A DNA stretch of 64,000 nucleotides from Dendrocalamus latiflorus (lineage: Eukaryota > Streptophyta > Magnoliopsida > Poales > Poaceae), in the NCBI GenBank assembly GCA_017311315.1, contig CM029653.1, positions 42,444,665 to 42,508,664 of the forward strand, written 5' to 3'. Positions 20,506 to 31,612 of this stretch are shown here, in pieces. Positions within the stretch are counted from its first letter, which is position 1. The number at the start of each line of letters is the position of its first letter. The notes below the pieces were generated by a model. The model was not told where the DNA came from, ran no database searches, and was given only the letters and a program-made list of their open reading frames with translations. A program made the position numbers and the translations under genes.

Positions 20506-20885
20506 GGGTTCCAAAATCCGGCAGGGCCAGTAACCAGAAATCCCGGTGACAACCGGGATTGAAAAATCGGCTAAAAATCCCGATAGTTACAAATGCACTT
20601 TCTAGGTTGGATTAGGCTTTTTTTGTGCTAGATTACCTATTGTAGGAACTAAATATGCATACATATACTAGTCCCAACATTTTGTACTAGGTTTTCTTTA
20701 GCTTTTCTCGGTTTTTAGTGGGTTTTCCGGTTTTTTCCGGTAACTGGTCCGGTTGCCGGTTTCAAACCATCCAAATTTGAAATATAAATTTCGTCCGGAT
20801 TTTCCCCGAGATTTCCGGTAACCGGCCGGTTACCGTTACCAGCCGTCGGCTGGGAATACCCCTGGTTCCGAGATTTGGAACCTTG
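20506..20885. mobile_element. MITE, 380 bp, with 10 bp target duplication
   Basis: The direct repeat CCCTGAACCA lies at 20496-20505 and 20886-20895. Between them, inverted ends GGTTCCAAAATC and GATTTGGAACC can be seen. The interior is rich in CCGGTAACCGG-type words. Duplication length suggests a Mutator-like origin. Non-coding. Confidence 0.8.
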
Positions 20886-20895
20886 CCCTGAACCA

Positions 20896-21182
20896 TTGAT
20901 TCTGATTTTACTTTTGTTATTATAATTCAAACTTGAACATTGCAGTATCTTTGGTAGAATCTAAAACAGTAGTAATAGTAACAGTAGTTATTGTTTCAAT
21001 GGTAAGCTTGATTCCTTCTTTCCTAATCACAATGTGATTATTTTTACATGCATCCATCTGTACATCCACTGTACTATTGGAAAAACGTTGCACAAAACTG
21101 TGCTCCAAAAGTACAGTTGGGAAAAAAAGATGGAAGGGGAAAAAAGAGGGAGCAAGCTGAAAGCCCTGGAGATCATCACTCT
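20896..21182. other. SAUR 3' flank
   Basis: AT-rich sequence downstream of the minus-strand SAUR gene; likely includes its 3' UTR. Nothing else seen. Confidence 0.4.
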
Positions 21183-21617
21183 TCAGGAGTTGCAAACAGC
21201 AAATTGCTGGTTAAGTCCATTGGGTGGTTGTATCATTCTGCTTGGGTGGTGGCAAGGCATCACTATGGAGCTGAGGAGTGCCCTCTCAACATCCTCTGAG
21301 GCCTCTCTCTTGAGCAAACACATCACATACTCCATCAGTGCTGTATCACAAGGCATTGTGATCCTCCCATCTCTTGTGAACCCAAACTCCTCCTGAGACA
21401 TCCTCAGGAGCTCCACGAAAACTGTCGTGCGGAGATACACTAAGGGGATCTCGAACCGCCTCCCATCGGAAGAGTAGACAATGCAGTTGCCCTTGCTTGC
21501 AACTAAGCTGCAAGATGGGTGGATCTCCTTGTCCACTCTCGTGGCCCTTCTTCGCCCCATGGCACCCATCCCCTGCCACTTCTTGGAAAGTTGAGCTAGC
21601 TTCTTGGAGCTGATCAT
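21183..21617 (-). CDS. SAUR family protein (small auxin-up RNA), 144 aa
   Basis: Intronless minus-strand gene from ATG 21617. The N terminus MISSKKLAQLSKKWQGM and the core HPSCSLVASKGNCIVYSSDG, RRFEIPLVYL, FVELLRMSQEEFGF and ITMPCDTALMEYVMCLLKR are the SAUR domain. The start resembles the Arabidopsis SAUR61-68 type. In the family generally, SAUR proteins are short, auxin-responsive and promote cell expansion, in part by inhibiting PP2C.D phosphatases; that role is inferred here. Length and domain are complete with no stop or frameshift. A TATAAATA box lies about 105 bp upstream. The gene stands alone between a MITE and a gene-free stretch, with no second SAUR nearby in this window. Confidence 0.95.
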   Translation of the reverse strand: MISSKKLAQLSKKWQGMGAMGRRRATRVDKEIHPSCSLVASKGNCIVYSSDGRRFEIPLVYLRTTVFVELLRMSQEEFGFTRDGRITMPCDTALMEYVMCLLKREASEDVERALLSSIVMPCHHPSRMIQPPNGLNQQFAVCNS

Positions 21618-21721
21618 GTTTGCTTGTCTTGCTTTTCAAGGAAATGGATTATGTCTTTGATATGAAACGATCAGGAAAAAGGTCAGTTTGTGTGTGGTGA
21701 TGGTTTGTGCCAATGATCATG

Positions 21722-21729
21722 TATTTATA
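21722..21729 (-). promoter_or_regulatory. TATA box of the SAUR gene
   Basis: TATAAATA on the minus strand, 105 bp before the start codon. Confidence 0.7.
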
Positions 21730-23634
21730 GGGCACAGATGTGATGGGGGGGATCTGCATCTCGGTTTCCACAACTATCACAAATAGAAAGCTGGCAAGGG
21801 ACAAGGCCATGAACTCCCTTGGTAAGATGTTGTTATCTGTGGTTGCAAGATTCAATGCACAGGACCGTTGTTTCTCACATGGTGGAGCCATCTTTACTGG
21901 CTTGGTACGTAACTGGCCACCAAAGTGGGTTGAGATTTGACACAGCAGTACAAAATGTTTGGTCCAGTCCTTTAATTTGCCAGATCTGAGGTATTAAACT
22001 TAATTACTGACTTACTGTGCCTTATTATGTGCTGTGATGCAGTTTTTATGAGGTCCTATTCATTTGGTATTGTGCTGTTCGATTACAACATCCTAAAATG
22101 AGCTACATCACTCTGCCACCTTATGGTTTTATTTCAAAAGATATTTTCTGTTGCATTGCCGAGTTTTCTCATGTCCCTTTTGCTGCAAGTGCTATGTGAT
22201 TGGCTCAAGATGATTTAACCATCATCACATCTTCTAGAAAGTTGGAACATATAATATTGATATCTGCAACAACTAATAAGCAAACCTGTGTTTCTATGTT
22301 GCTATATAAACTTCTAGCTTCAGGTTTCAGCTGTACAAGAACACACCTTTTGCTTAGATTGTACTATATGTTTAGATATACAGGAACCTCGCGGTGTTCT
22401 AGTTGGCCTAACAGATCAGAATAGTGCTTATTCAGGTTAGGAAGACACTAATTGCAAACAACTTCATATCTGCCACTTCGTTTCTTGATCCTGATATTCA
22501 GGGTATCTAAATTCTGTAGGATTTCGTTGAACTTTCATGCTCATGCAACTCTGTGAGGATGCAACCCAATTCTCTGTTCATTAGCATACTCATAGTCTTG
22601 TCACTTCCAACATTGATCAATTCGAAGTGCATTGCACTACTTGGTTTTAGCACTCATATTAGATTTTTCATTGCTTAGGATAAATAGCTAGTACTACTGT
22701 ACTGCTATAAGGTTTATTGGTTACATGACTTGCTATGTCTCAACCATTAAGAAGAACCTTTTAAGATAAATGGTAATGACGCTTGAGACATCTTTAGGAG
22801 GGCTTAAGGTTGAGCTTAGAACGTAAGTTTAAACCTTGCCAAACAATGTGTTCTTGGTGTTGTTTCTTGTTCTGAAGCTCTACATATATTGAGAAGCTAA
22901 AGCTGCCCCCCTCCTGTTTGTGAGCTACTGGGGATGGACAAGCTCAAGGCCTCAGGCGGTTATCTGTTTCTTGGATGGGGATGGATTGTGAGTATCTGTT
23001 TTCTTTGGAAAAATGCATTGTGTTATCAGATCCAGACTTTCGGTGTTTAGACTTTAGAATGTTATTCTTTCTGTGGATGAAGTGAGGGTATTCATTAGGG
23101 CTTTGAATGTATAACCAGTACAGGTGAACAAATGGTCCATGACTTTCGTGTAGTTATCAATGACACTAGCTGGCGAGCAACAAGGCCATGAGTCTGGTAA
23201 TGCAATGTTGGCTACAATGGAGGCAATGTCATTTAAATTGGATATTGTTGGGGCCAATAGTTGGTGCATTGGGGTCCTTGCGGAGGCCATAGTCGTGATT
23301 GCTGGTTAGATGATTGGAATCGTACTGCAGTGGTGGTTCCATGTTGGACAGAAGACATTTACTCTAAGCTCCAGCTTTTGTGAACATAAGGAGACATTTA
23401 GGAAAGCATCAGTTGGAGAGCCATCATCAAGTGGATTACCTGGGATGTTTCGTGAGTCCTTCCTTAGCTGATGAAGCTCACTTCATGGGCTTTATGTGTT
23501 GTAAGGCAAGCTCATGTTTTGTGCGCCTGTGAACTAGCAGTAGCATGCTAAATAATTATTAGGTATTGGTTGAGGAAGCCTTAACTAGTGCAAACAAGTT
23601 GCGAGGTAATTCCATGCGTCAACTTTGCTTCAAG
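21730..23634. other. Gene-free stretch
   Basis: AT-rich, with short chance frames on both strands. No protein similarity or repeat structure recognised. Confidence 0.4.
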
Positions 23635-23639
23635 GTCTG

Positions 23640-23882
23640 TATTAGGCAATAGAAGATTGTACATTAATAGCATGAATATGGTATGCAATCTCCTATTGCC
23701 TGATATATGCAATCTCCTATTGCCTAATATATCCAGGCAATAGGAGATTGCATACCATATTCATAGATAGCATCCTTGTATTCGTAAACTACCATATATA
23801 GCAGCAGCTGCTGCCCTATAAATATAGGCGCCCCTCTCCCATTGAGAGTGTGGTCAATTGCCCCCAATCCTATCTTCCTACA
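23640..23882 (+). repeat. 5' LTR of Copia 2 (243 bp, contains an inverted block)
   Basis: 23672-23737 is the exact reverse complement of 28382-28447 in the 3' LTR. As a result the 5' LTR holds a 30 bp inverted repeat (arms 23672-23701 and 23735-23764) and is 28 bp longer than the 3' LTR. TATA-like CCTATAAATATAGG near 23814. Confidence 0.93.
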
Positions 23883-23894
23883 TGGTATCAGAGC
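23883..23894 (+). other. Primer-binding site of Copia 2
   Basis: TGGTATCAGAGC immediately after the 5' LTR, complementary to initiator tRNA-Met. Confidence 0.9.
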
Positions 23895-23988
23895 AATCTG
23901 ATCTTGGCCCTCCCTCCCCTTCCCAACCTGCGCCGCTCTCTACCTGAGCGCCGCCCACCCTGCTGCGCCGCCCAACAGCCGCGCCACC

Positions 23989-26900
23989 ATGGCCGCCACC
24001 TCTCCAGCCTTGGTCGCCGCCACCTCTCCAGCCTTGGTCGACGCCACCAACCCGGCTGTCTGCCCCTACGCTCTGGTCAATGTGAAAACCCACATCCCCA
24101 TGACCCTCGAGCTGCGACCCTCCAACTACACCAAATGGTCCACAGCCTTCCACGCCATGTGCGGCAAATTCGGGCTGCTCTCGCACCTCGCCGTCGTCTC
24201 CCCTACACCCACCGACAACGCATGGGTGCAGGCTGACTTCTGCATCCGCAGCTGGATCTTCGGCACCGTCTCCGACTCCGTTCTCAACCTCGCCATGACC
24301 GGCAACCAGCAGACCGCCGGCCAGCTCTGGACGGCCATCACCGCCCTGTACCAGGCCAACAAGGCGCCCCGCGCCATCTTCCTGAGTCACGAGTTCCACT
24401 CGATGACCCAGGGAGACTCCTCCATCGACGAGTACTGCTTGCGCATGAAGGAGGCCGCCGACAATCTTCACGACGTCGGGCAGACCATCACCGAGCCCAA
24501 CCTCGTCCTCAACCTACTCCGCGGCCTCAACGAGAAGTACCAATCCGTCGCCGACAACATCGCCGCCCAGGAGCCTCTCACATTCACCGTTGCCAGGAAC
24601 CAACTCCTCCTCAAGGAGCTGCGTCTCACGAACGAGGACAAGGTCCGCGCCGCCTCCGCCCTCTTCGCTGCCTTCAACAGCGCCCCCGGCAGTGCCCCAC
24701 CAGCCGACGTCCAGCAGCAGCAGCCGCGCCAACAGCGGCAGCCGCGCCAGCAGCAGCAGCAGCAGCGCGGCAACGGCGGTCGCCGCGACAACACTCGGCG
24801 CGACAGCAAGCGCCAGCCCTGGAGTTTTGATCCCTGGACCGGCGCACGTGTCAGCCCCGGCGAACGCGTCGTACCCCCCTGGGAGCGCGACCAGGGCGGT
24901 GGCAGCCACCCATGGCAGCCCCCACGCCAACAGGGGGTGCTCGGCGCCCCTCCCCAGGCGCACACGGTGTTCGCCCCCGTCCAGGCCTCCTCCACCAACA
25001 CCGGCGGACCGGCATGGGACTCGGCCGGCCTCATTGCTGCCCTGCAGAACATGGCTGTCCAGGGCAGCCCCTCGTGGGTCGTTGACTCCGGCGCTTCGTC
25101 CCACATGACGTCCTCCGACGGTATGCTCCTCCAGCGCCTACCTCCCTCCACCTCCTCCATAACAGTAGGCAATGGCACCAGCATTCCGGTCACGTCTAGA
25201 GGTCACTCCATCCTACCCACCACCACAGCAAACTTCTCCCTCAACAACATTCTCGTCGCCCCATCCCTCGTTCGCAATCTTTTATCCGTTCGTCAATTCA
25301 CCCGTGAAAATCACTGCTCACTTGAATTTGACGCTCTTGGCTTTTCTGTTAAGGATACCCAGACGGGACGCGTGATTCATCGCTGCAATAGCACCAGCGA
25401 CCTCTACACCATTCCTGCCATCCCCCCGACCGCCGACGCCTCCTCACATGCTCTCCTGGCCGCCTCGTCGACCCTGTGGCACCAGCGTCTCGGCCATCCA
25501 GCCCCTGCCGCACTAGAACATCTCCACAAAATAAACGTTGTTTCCTGTAATAAAGTAGACCGCTCCCCTTGCCATTCATGTCAGTTAGGCAAGCACACGC
25601 GTCTACCCTTCAATGCCTCTCAGTCTTGTACTCATGCACCATTTGAAATAATTCACTGTGATGTTTGGACCTCTCCCATCCCTAGTATATCTGGTCTCTC
25701 ATATTATCTAGTCTGCTTGGATGATTACAGTCACTACTGTTGGGTCTTTCCTCTTCGACGCAAATCCGAGGTCCACCAACACCTAGTCCAACTCACAGCT
25801 CTTGCACAAACCCAATTCAACCTCCCCGTCAAATGCTTCCAAACCGACAACGGCACCGAATTTGTCAACACAGCCAACACCACCTTCTTCGCTGCCCGAG
25901 GAACACTTCTCCGTCTCTCCTGCCCATACACTTCCTCTCAAAACGGCAAGGCGGAACGCATCATCCGCACCCTCAACAACTCCATCCGCACCATGCTGCT
26001 CCATGCTTCCATGCCACCCACATACTGGGCCGAGGCCCTCGCTGCCGCCTGCTACTTACTCAACAGGCGCCCCTCCTCCTCCATAGCACATGAAGTTCCC
26101 TTCACTCGCCTTCACGGCCAGCCACCCACCTACAGCCACCTTCGCGTCTTTGGGTGCCTATGCTACCCAAACCTACAGGCTACCTCCCCACACAAGCTCG
26201 CACCTCGCTCCGCAGCATGCATCTTCCTCGGCTACCCATCCTCTCATAAGGGCTATCGGTGCCTTAACCCAACAACCCAACGCATCATCATCTCTCGCCA
26301 CGTCGTGTTCGATGAGACTGTTTTTCCCTTTTCCACCACCTGCACGCTCCCTCGCTCCCTGGATTTCCTCCTAGACCACGATTCGGTTTCGGTGCCTTGC
26401 TCTACTGTTCCTGCAGGTGGAGGCCCCTCCTCGACGACCGCGGCTGCCCCGTCCACCTCGGACGCTGCGCAGCCGCCCCCCGACGACGAGCCAGAGCCGG
26501 CCCTTCTACTACCTGGGGGGCGCGGCCCTGTGCCCCCTAGCCCCAGCTCGGCTCCTCCACCACCGGGCGGGCATGGTCACGTGCCCCCGCCTGGCCCTAC
26601 TGTGGTTCCGTTCCCACGGTTCTACAGTCGACGACCCCCGCCAGCACCTGCGCCATCAGCCGACCCCGCAGCACCGGCGCCTCCGGCTGCGTCCGCGGCA
26701 GCACCCCCGTCTCCGCCACTCACGCGCACCAGGGCGGGCGCCCTCCCGCGCGTGAACTACGAGGGGCTCGCTGCCACCTCCTCGCCCTCACCATCGCCCC
26801 TACCAGCAAACTACCGCAGCGCCCTGGCCGACGCAAACTGGCGGGCTGCCATGATGGATGAATACCAGGCACTCCTCACCAACGCCACCTGGCGCCTGGT

Positions 26901-28356
26901 TCCACGTCCTCCTGGCGCGAACGTTGTGACGGGCAAGTGGACTTTCCGGCACAAGTTCCACGCCGATGGGTCCCTCGCTCGTCACAAGGCCCGCTGGGTA
27001 GTCCGCGGCTTCTCTCAACGGGACGGCATCGACTACGACGAGACCTTCAGTCCGGTGGTCAAACAGGCCACCATTCGGACCGTTCTCAGCATCGCCGCCT
27101 CCCGCGCCTGGCCAATCCACCAGCTGGACGTGAAGAACGCCTTTCTTCACGGCCACCTCAACGAGACGGTCTACTGCCAGCAGCCACAGGGCTTCGTCGA
27201 CCCTGCCGCCGCAGATCACGTCTGCCTCCTGCAGAAGTCCCTGTACGGACTGAAGCAGGCGCCGCGAGCTTGGTACCAGCGGTTCGCGACCTTCCTTCGC
27301 CAGCTCGGCTTCGTCGCCTCCACTTCCGACACGTCCCTCTTTGTTCTCAAAGAGGGGACGAGTCTCGCCTACCTGCTACTCTACGTCGACGACATCATCC
27401 TCACCGCCTCGACTTCCACTCTTCTGCACCAACTCATGGCCCGACTCCAGTCCGAGTTCGCCATGACCGACCTGGGTGCTCTTCACCACTTCCTCGGCGT
27501 CGCCGTCACCCGCTCCTCCGACGGCCTCTTCCTGTCGCAGCGACAGTACGCTGTTGATCTCCTCCAACGGGCGGGCATGGCTGAGTGTCATCCTACGACA
27601 ACACCCGTTGACACTCAGGCCAAGCTCTCCGCCCACGACGGCGACAAACTGTCAGACAAGGACAGCTCAGAGTACAGGAGCCTAGCAGGGGCTCTCCAGT
27701 ACCTGACCCTGACGCGTCCTGATCTGGCCTACGCAGTTCAGCAGGTGTGCCTCTTCATGCACGCCCCGAGGGAGCCCCATCGCGTGCTAATCAAGCGCAT
27801 TCTGCGCTATGTGAAGGGCACGCTGTCCTCCGGTCTTCACATCAGCGTCGGCCCCATTCAGACGCTGACAGCATACTCCGACGCCGACTGGGCCGGTTGC
27901 CCTGACTCCAGGCGATCCACCTCTGGGTTCTGTGTCTATCTCGGTGACAACCTGGTCTCCTGGTCCTCCAAACGCCAGGCCACGGTATCCCGCTCTAGCG
28001 CTGAGGCAGAATATCGTGCCGTGGCTCACGTTGTGGCTGAGTGCTGTTGGCTGCGACAAGTCCTTCAGGAGCTCCATATTCAGCTGCCCCAGGCTACGGT
28101 GATCTTCTGCGACAACGTCAGCGCCGTCTACATGACGGCCAATCCGGTCCACCACAAGCGCACGAAACACATCGAGATCGACATTCACTTCGTGCGTGAG
28201 AAGGTGGCCCTGGGCAAGATTCGGGTCCTTCATGTTCCCTCGTCCCACCAGTTTGCCGACATTATGACAAAAGGGCTCCCAACGCCACTGTTTACAGACT
28301 TCAGAGCCAGCCTTTGCGTCCGCGGACCTCCCGCTTCGGCTGCGGGCGGGTATTAG
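23989..28356 (+). CDS. Copia 2 gag-pol polyprotein (1455 aa)
   Basis: ATG 23989 to TAG 28356, with the stop inside the first bases of the 3' LTR. A UBN2-type Gag spans about residues 30-225. Where a CCHC knuckle is usual there is a Gln/Arg/Gly-rich tract (about 245-290) and then PWTGARVSPGERVVPPWER, with no cysteine before the protease. Protease WVVDSGASSHM lies near residues 363-373. The integrase has a zinc segment near 495-545 and catalytic D558, D620 and E656 (DD35E). Reverse transcriptase YVDD is at 1132-1135. RNase H begins with YSDADWAG near 1296 and includes SSAEAEY. All enzyme motifs are intact and in Copia order. GC-rich codons contrast with the AT-rich LTRs. The ATG follows the primer-binding site by about 95 bp and is the first in frame with Gag. 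Confidence 0.95.
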   Translation: MAATSPALVAATSPALVDATNPAVCPYALVNVKTHIPMTLELRPSNYTKWSTAFHAMCGKFGLLSHLAVVSPTPTDNAWVQADFCIRSWIFGTVSDSVLNLAMTGNQQTAGQLWTAITALYQANKAPRAIFLSHEFHSMTQGDSSIDEYCLRMKEAADNLHDVGQTITEPNLVLNLLRGLNEKYQSVADNIAAQEPLTFTVARNQLLLKELRLTNEDKVRAASALFAAFNSAPGSAPPADVQQQQPRQQRQPRQQQQQQRGNGGRRDNTRRDSKRQPWSFDPWTGARVSPGERVVPPWERDQGGGSHPWQPPRQQGVLGAPPQAHTVFAPVQASSTNTGGPAWDSAGLIAALQNMAVQGSPSWVVDSGASSHMTSSDGMLLQRLPPSTSSITVGNGTSIPVTSRGHSILPTTTANFSLNNILVAPSLVRNLLSVRQFTRENHCSLEFDALGFSVKDTQTGRVIHRCNSTSDLYTIPAIPPTADASSHALLAASSTLWHQRLGHPAPAALEHLHKINVVSCNKVDRSPCHSCQLGKHTRLPFNASQSCTHAPFEIIHCDVWTSPIPSISGLSYYLVCLDDYSHYCWVFPLRRKSEVHQHLVQLTALAQTQFNLPVKCFQTDNGTEFVNTANTTFFAARGTLLRLSCPYTSSQNGKAERIIRTLNNSIRTMLLHASMPPTYWAEALAAACYLLNRRPSSSIAHEVPFTRLHGQPPTYSHLRVFGCLCYPNLQATSPHKLAPRSAACIFLGYPSSHKGYRCLNPTTQRIIISRHVVFDETVFPFSTTCTLPRSLDFLLDHDSVSVPCSTVPAGGGPSSTTAAAPSTSDAAQPPPDDEPEPALLLPGGRGPVPPSPSSAPPPPGGHGHVPPPGPTVVPFPRFYSRRPPPAPAPSADPAAPAPPAASAAAPPSPPLTRTRAGALPRVNYEGLAATSSPSPSPLPANYRSALADANWRAAMMDEYQALLTNATWRLVPRPPGANVVTGKWTFRHKFHADGSLARHKARWVVRGFSQRDGIDYDETFSPVVKQATIRTVLSIAASRAWPIHQLDVKNAFLHGHLNETVYCQQPQGFVDPAAADHVCLLQKSLYGLKQAPRAWYQRFATFLRQLGFVASTSDTSLFVLKEGTSLAYLLLYVDDIILTASTSTLLHQLMARLQSEFAMTDLGALHHFLGVAVTRSSDGLFLSQRQYAVDLLQRAGMAECHPTTTPVDTQAKLSAHDGDKLSDKDSSEYRSLAGALQYLTLTRPDLAYAVQQVCLFMHAPREPHRVLIKRILRYVKGTLSSGLHISVGPIQTLTAYSDADWAGCPDSRRSTSGFCVYLGDNLVSWSSKRQATVSRSSAEAEYRAVAHVVAECCWLRQVLQELHIQLPQATVIFCDNVSAVYMTANPVHHKRTKHIEIDIHFVREKVALGKIRVLHVPSSHQFADIMTKGLPTPLFTDFRASLCVRGPPASAAGGY

Positions 28357-28565
28357 GCAATAGAAGATTGTACATTAATAGCCTGGATATATTAGGCAAT
28401 AGGAGATTGCATATATCAGGCAATAGGAGATTGCATACCATATTCATAGATAGCATCCTTGTATTCGTAAACTACCATATATAGCAGCAGCTGCTGCCCT
28501 ATAAATATAGGCGCCCCTCTCCCATTGAGAGTGTGGTCAATTGCCCCCAATCCTATCTTCCTACA
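28351..28565 (+). repeat. 3' LTR of Copia 2 (215 bp)
   Basis: Matches the 5' LTR outside the inverted block. It contains three direct copies of an AGGCAATAGRAGATTG-type unit. Confidence 0.94.
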
Positions 28566-28570
28566 GTCTG

Positions 28571-31372
28571 CCATATTTCTAGCATCAAATGTGTGGTATT
28601 CGTTTTATACCATGTTAGTATGTTACTGCACTGTTCTTGAGGCATGTAAGTAGCTGAGATCCATCATGTGTCCAATTTTTTAGATGTTGTGTAATAAATC
28701 CAAGCTAGCATAAAAATTTTCAAATTCTGTGATTGATTCAAGCTGGCGTGTAACTAGTCTTAAGCATGTTGTACCTGCCTTTCGAACTCTTGAGTGTGCA
28801 GGGTGCACTTCGATGAGTAGTTTGGTATGTCCTTTGATCCTTTATTACAATTGCAATCTGTTTGATGTTAATAAGCAGAAGTGGTTGTGTCCTTGCACAT
28901 GTACTGCAAATTGCAATCGTGACCCGTACAGTGGAGGACATGTACTGGGATACTGAGTACTGACCCGTACAGTGGCTAGAGACATGAGGGCAGCATGTAG
29001 GGTCCAGAGTTTTTAAGAAGCAGGCAGGCAGCTTCCTTTGTTAATTGTGTGTGAAGAACTGGGGTTGTTGATAGGCTACAGATTTTCGCCAACATCAATT
29101 TGGTTAGGAAGTTCTCGGTTGGTTCAAACAACTTGCTCGACAATTTCTTATCGCCACTGTACCTTGTGGTCCAATTGATCTCCAGCATCTCACGTCCCTC
29201 CATTTCCTTGTTTCTTCCTGAAATTCCTAGTAGGCCTACAAGAGTGCAACTAAGCTGATTATTATTGCAACCAATTTTATAGAAATCATTGGTACTATGA
29301 CCAATTTTATGATCTCATTTTTTTGTGTTGAAACAGGCTTCTCGGGTGTTACTTTTCAGTATAACATATCTGTATCGTGCAGTCATTTTTTTTTATCCAA
29401 CATTTCAGATCCTGACTTGATTGGGATTGTATGATCCAGGAATTAGGATGATCAGCAGCTCTAGAGAATGCATTTGATAAGCAGAGCATCTAGTACTAGC
29501 AACCGGTGACCACGCTAATTGTTACTCCATTTGGAACTGGACGCAAAGGTATGCATGATAAAACCTTATACTACATGCGGATGCGATAGATTTGAGATGT
29601 TTTCATATATCTGCACAAGTTGGTTTATTTGTTTGGTATTGCTGCTACATTGCTTTTTTTATACTGCATTATGCTAGAAAATGGTGTTTGGTTGGGTAGG
29701 AGCTCTGTTTCCAAAAGGCTCGCCGTAGCAAAGCAGTCATTCTTTTTTAACTTTTTTATGATTTTTTCGAATTAATAAATAGAATGATTTCTCCATCGTT
29801 TCAGCGGTTTATTAAGATAGTTTTTTCGAAGCAGCTTATCGGTATTCGTTTGTTCATAGTAATCACGTTAGAGTGAAAAACTATCAGCTATAGTTGTGAG
29901 TAATAAATCGCAGCCAAAAAGAAGCGCACATTCAGCTTTTCTTTACACGTCGACCTTTCTCTTTCTAAGCAATAATTACTGGCAGCAAAGCACAGTGGTG
30001 TTTGTTTCAGCCTTTGCCATTTGAATCGCCCATGGAAAGAAGAGAGATAAATCGTAGCAGTCACAAATAATGAAGTCTAGAATTGATCAGTGGGACATGA
30101 GGCAAGCCAGAATGAATTCGAAGAGTACTTTCTTTTTTTCTCTATGAGACCAAAGAGTGCTGCTGCTCAAGCAATCTGGAAGCGTGAGACATATTCAGGT
30201 GTGCTGCAGCCACAGCTGTGTTGGTAAATTTGTAGGACATGCACACTGTACTGTACTATCCTACCTTCTAGAGTCGCGCGCACATTCGATGCTGCTGAAA
30301 TGGAAGAACTAGAAACCCAAGAGCGATACTGCTACCGCTACTCTTATATTTTTTTCCTCTCTTAGGCTCTGATTGGAGCTTAGAAATTTATTCGTAGGAT
30401 TCTAAAATGGTAGGAATAGAAAAAATACAGAAATATAATAGGAATGTATTTGCAAAACAGATGATTAAAAATATAAAATTTTTATAAGATTAGATGTTTG
30501 GCTCATAGAAAGAGAAAATACTTGAATATTAGAGTGAATAGTGATCTTATTTGCTTTTAGTCTAATTGAACACTAAACACGTATACAATACTACTAATCA
30601 AAACACTATGGACAGCATGCAATAAAATCTTTCATTTCTTGCTTCAAATAAGAGGACACCTACAAGCGGGCCTAGTAAACCATCAATGTTATCCTATCCC
30701 CTCTCCAATCCAGTCGTTCTCATCCATTCAATCTTTCTCCTCCATCCTTCTTCTCCAAACCAAACCCAAGCCTCAAGCGAATCAAACGTGCATACAATAT
30801 CCATTCCGAAGAAAACAAGAATCCTGTGTTTTTTCCCTTCAAAAATCCCATGAATCAAAAAGGGCCTTAGAGGAATACTCAGTTCATTTCCACGTGACCA
30901 ATATTAGACATTCCAAATGGCACTTTACGTTCCCACACTGATTCCAGATTTCAGCTTCTTCCACCATTACCAGATCACCGAAAACTTCCACCAAAATTAG
31001 CCCACATCATCCGCCTTTTATACTTTATGACACTCCTGGCAATGCGAAGAGGCCAACTCGTCCAGCTGGTGCCAGAGACTGGCCAAGGCTCAGTAGAAGT
31101 CATTGACAGAGGAGTCCTCTTTGCAAAGCGTTCCAACTCATGCTAAAGAGAAAAGAATTGGACATCGCTACTTTGCTGGTATCGCTCACGCAAATACTCC
31201 TAGATCCAACGAGTGGAACGCAAAGTAACAATGTCTACCTAGATGGAGTCGTCGACGTTGACCACCAGGATGGCTCGAACACAGGCCTCATTAGCACACC
31301 AGCGTCCGAAAACATTTATGTCATACTGAAATACCTCATTAGCAACGTTAGCAGCAGCAGCAACAGCCTCTA
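28571..31372. other. Gene-free stretch with diffuse repeat remnants
   Basis: AT-rich. Short MITE-like words appear at 29690-30010 (GTGTTTGGTTGG) and 30364-30560 (TAGGATTCTAAAATGGTAGG), but no paired termini were established. Nothing coding is supported. Confidence 0.35.
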
Positions 31373-31612
31373 GGTCTGTTCTTTTTAGCTTCTAAAAGCT
31401 ACTTTTCGGTTTTTCTACAGTAACTAGTTTTTAAACAGAGTATCTTTTGAAAATAGGGTCTACTAGTTAATTATAATACATATTGTACCGACTTCATTTA
31501 TATTGGCAAAAACCGCATGTGAGTTTCTGTTACTCTGTAATCTCTCACACGAACAGCCCAAAAGTCACAAGCCGCAGCTAAAAGTCATAAGCTTTAGCAA
31601 AAAAAAAACAGG
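31373..31612. mobile_element. hAT-like MITE
   Basis: Left end GGTCTGTTCTTTTTAGCTT and right end AAGCTTTAGC...AACAGGCC are inverted partners. The interior contains TACAGTAACTAGTTTTTAAA. Related sequence recurs at 52130-52368 and 61180-61300. Target duplication not clean. Confidence 0.6.

Larger units (their letters stand above)
23640..28565 (+). mobile_element. Intact Ty1/Copia retrotransposon 2 with TA...CA LTR ends
   Basis: Target duplication GTCTG at 23635-23639 and 28566-28570. LTRs start TATTAGGCAATAG and end CTTCCTACA (23640-23882 and 28351-28565). The start is TA rather than TG in both copies. A primer-binding site TGGTATCAGAGC follows directly at 23883, and a purine-rich GCGGGCGGG precedes the 3' LTR. 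One uninterrupted gag-pol frame. Apart from one inverted block the LTRs match by eye, so insertion is recent. Confidence 0.95.

Noticed and set aside
23641..23770. Repeated AGGCAATAGGAGATTG units as a CRISPR-like array
   Set aside because: They lie inside a retrotransposon LTR, in both orientations, without regular spacers, in a plant genome.
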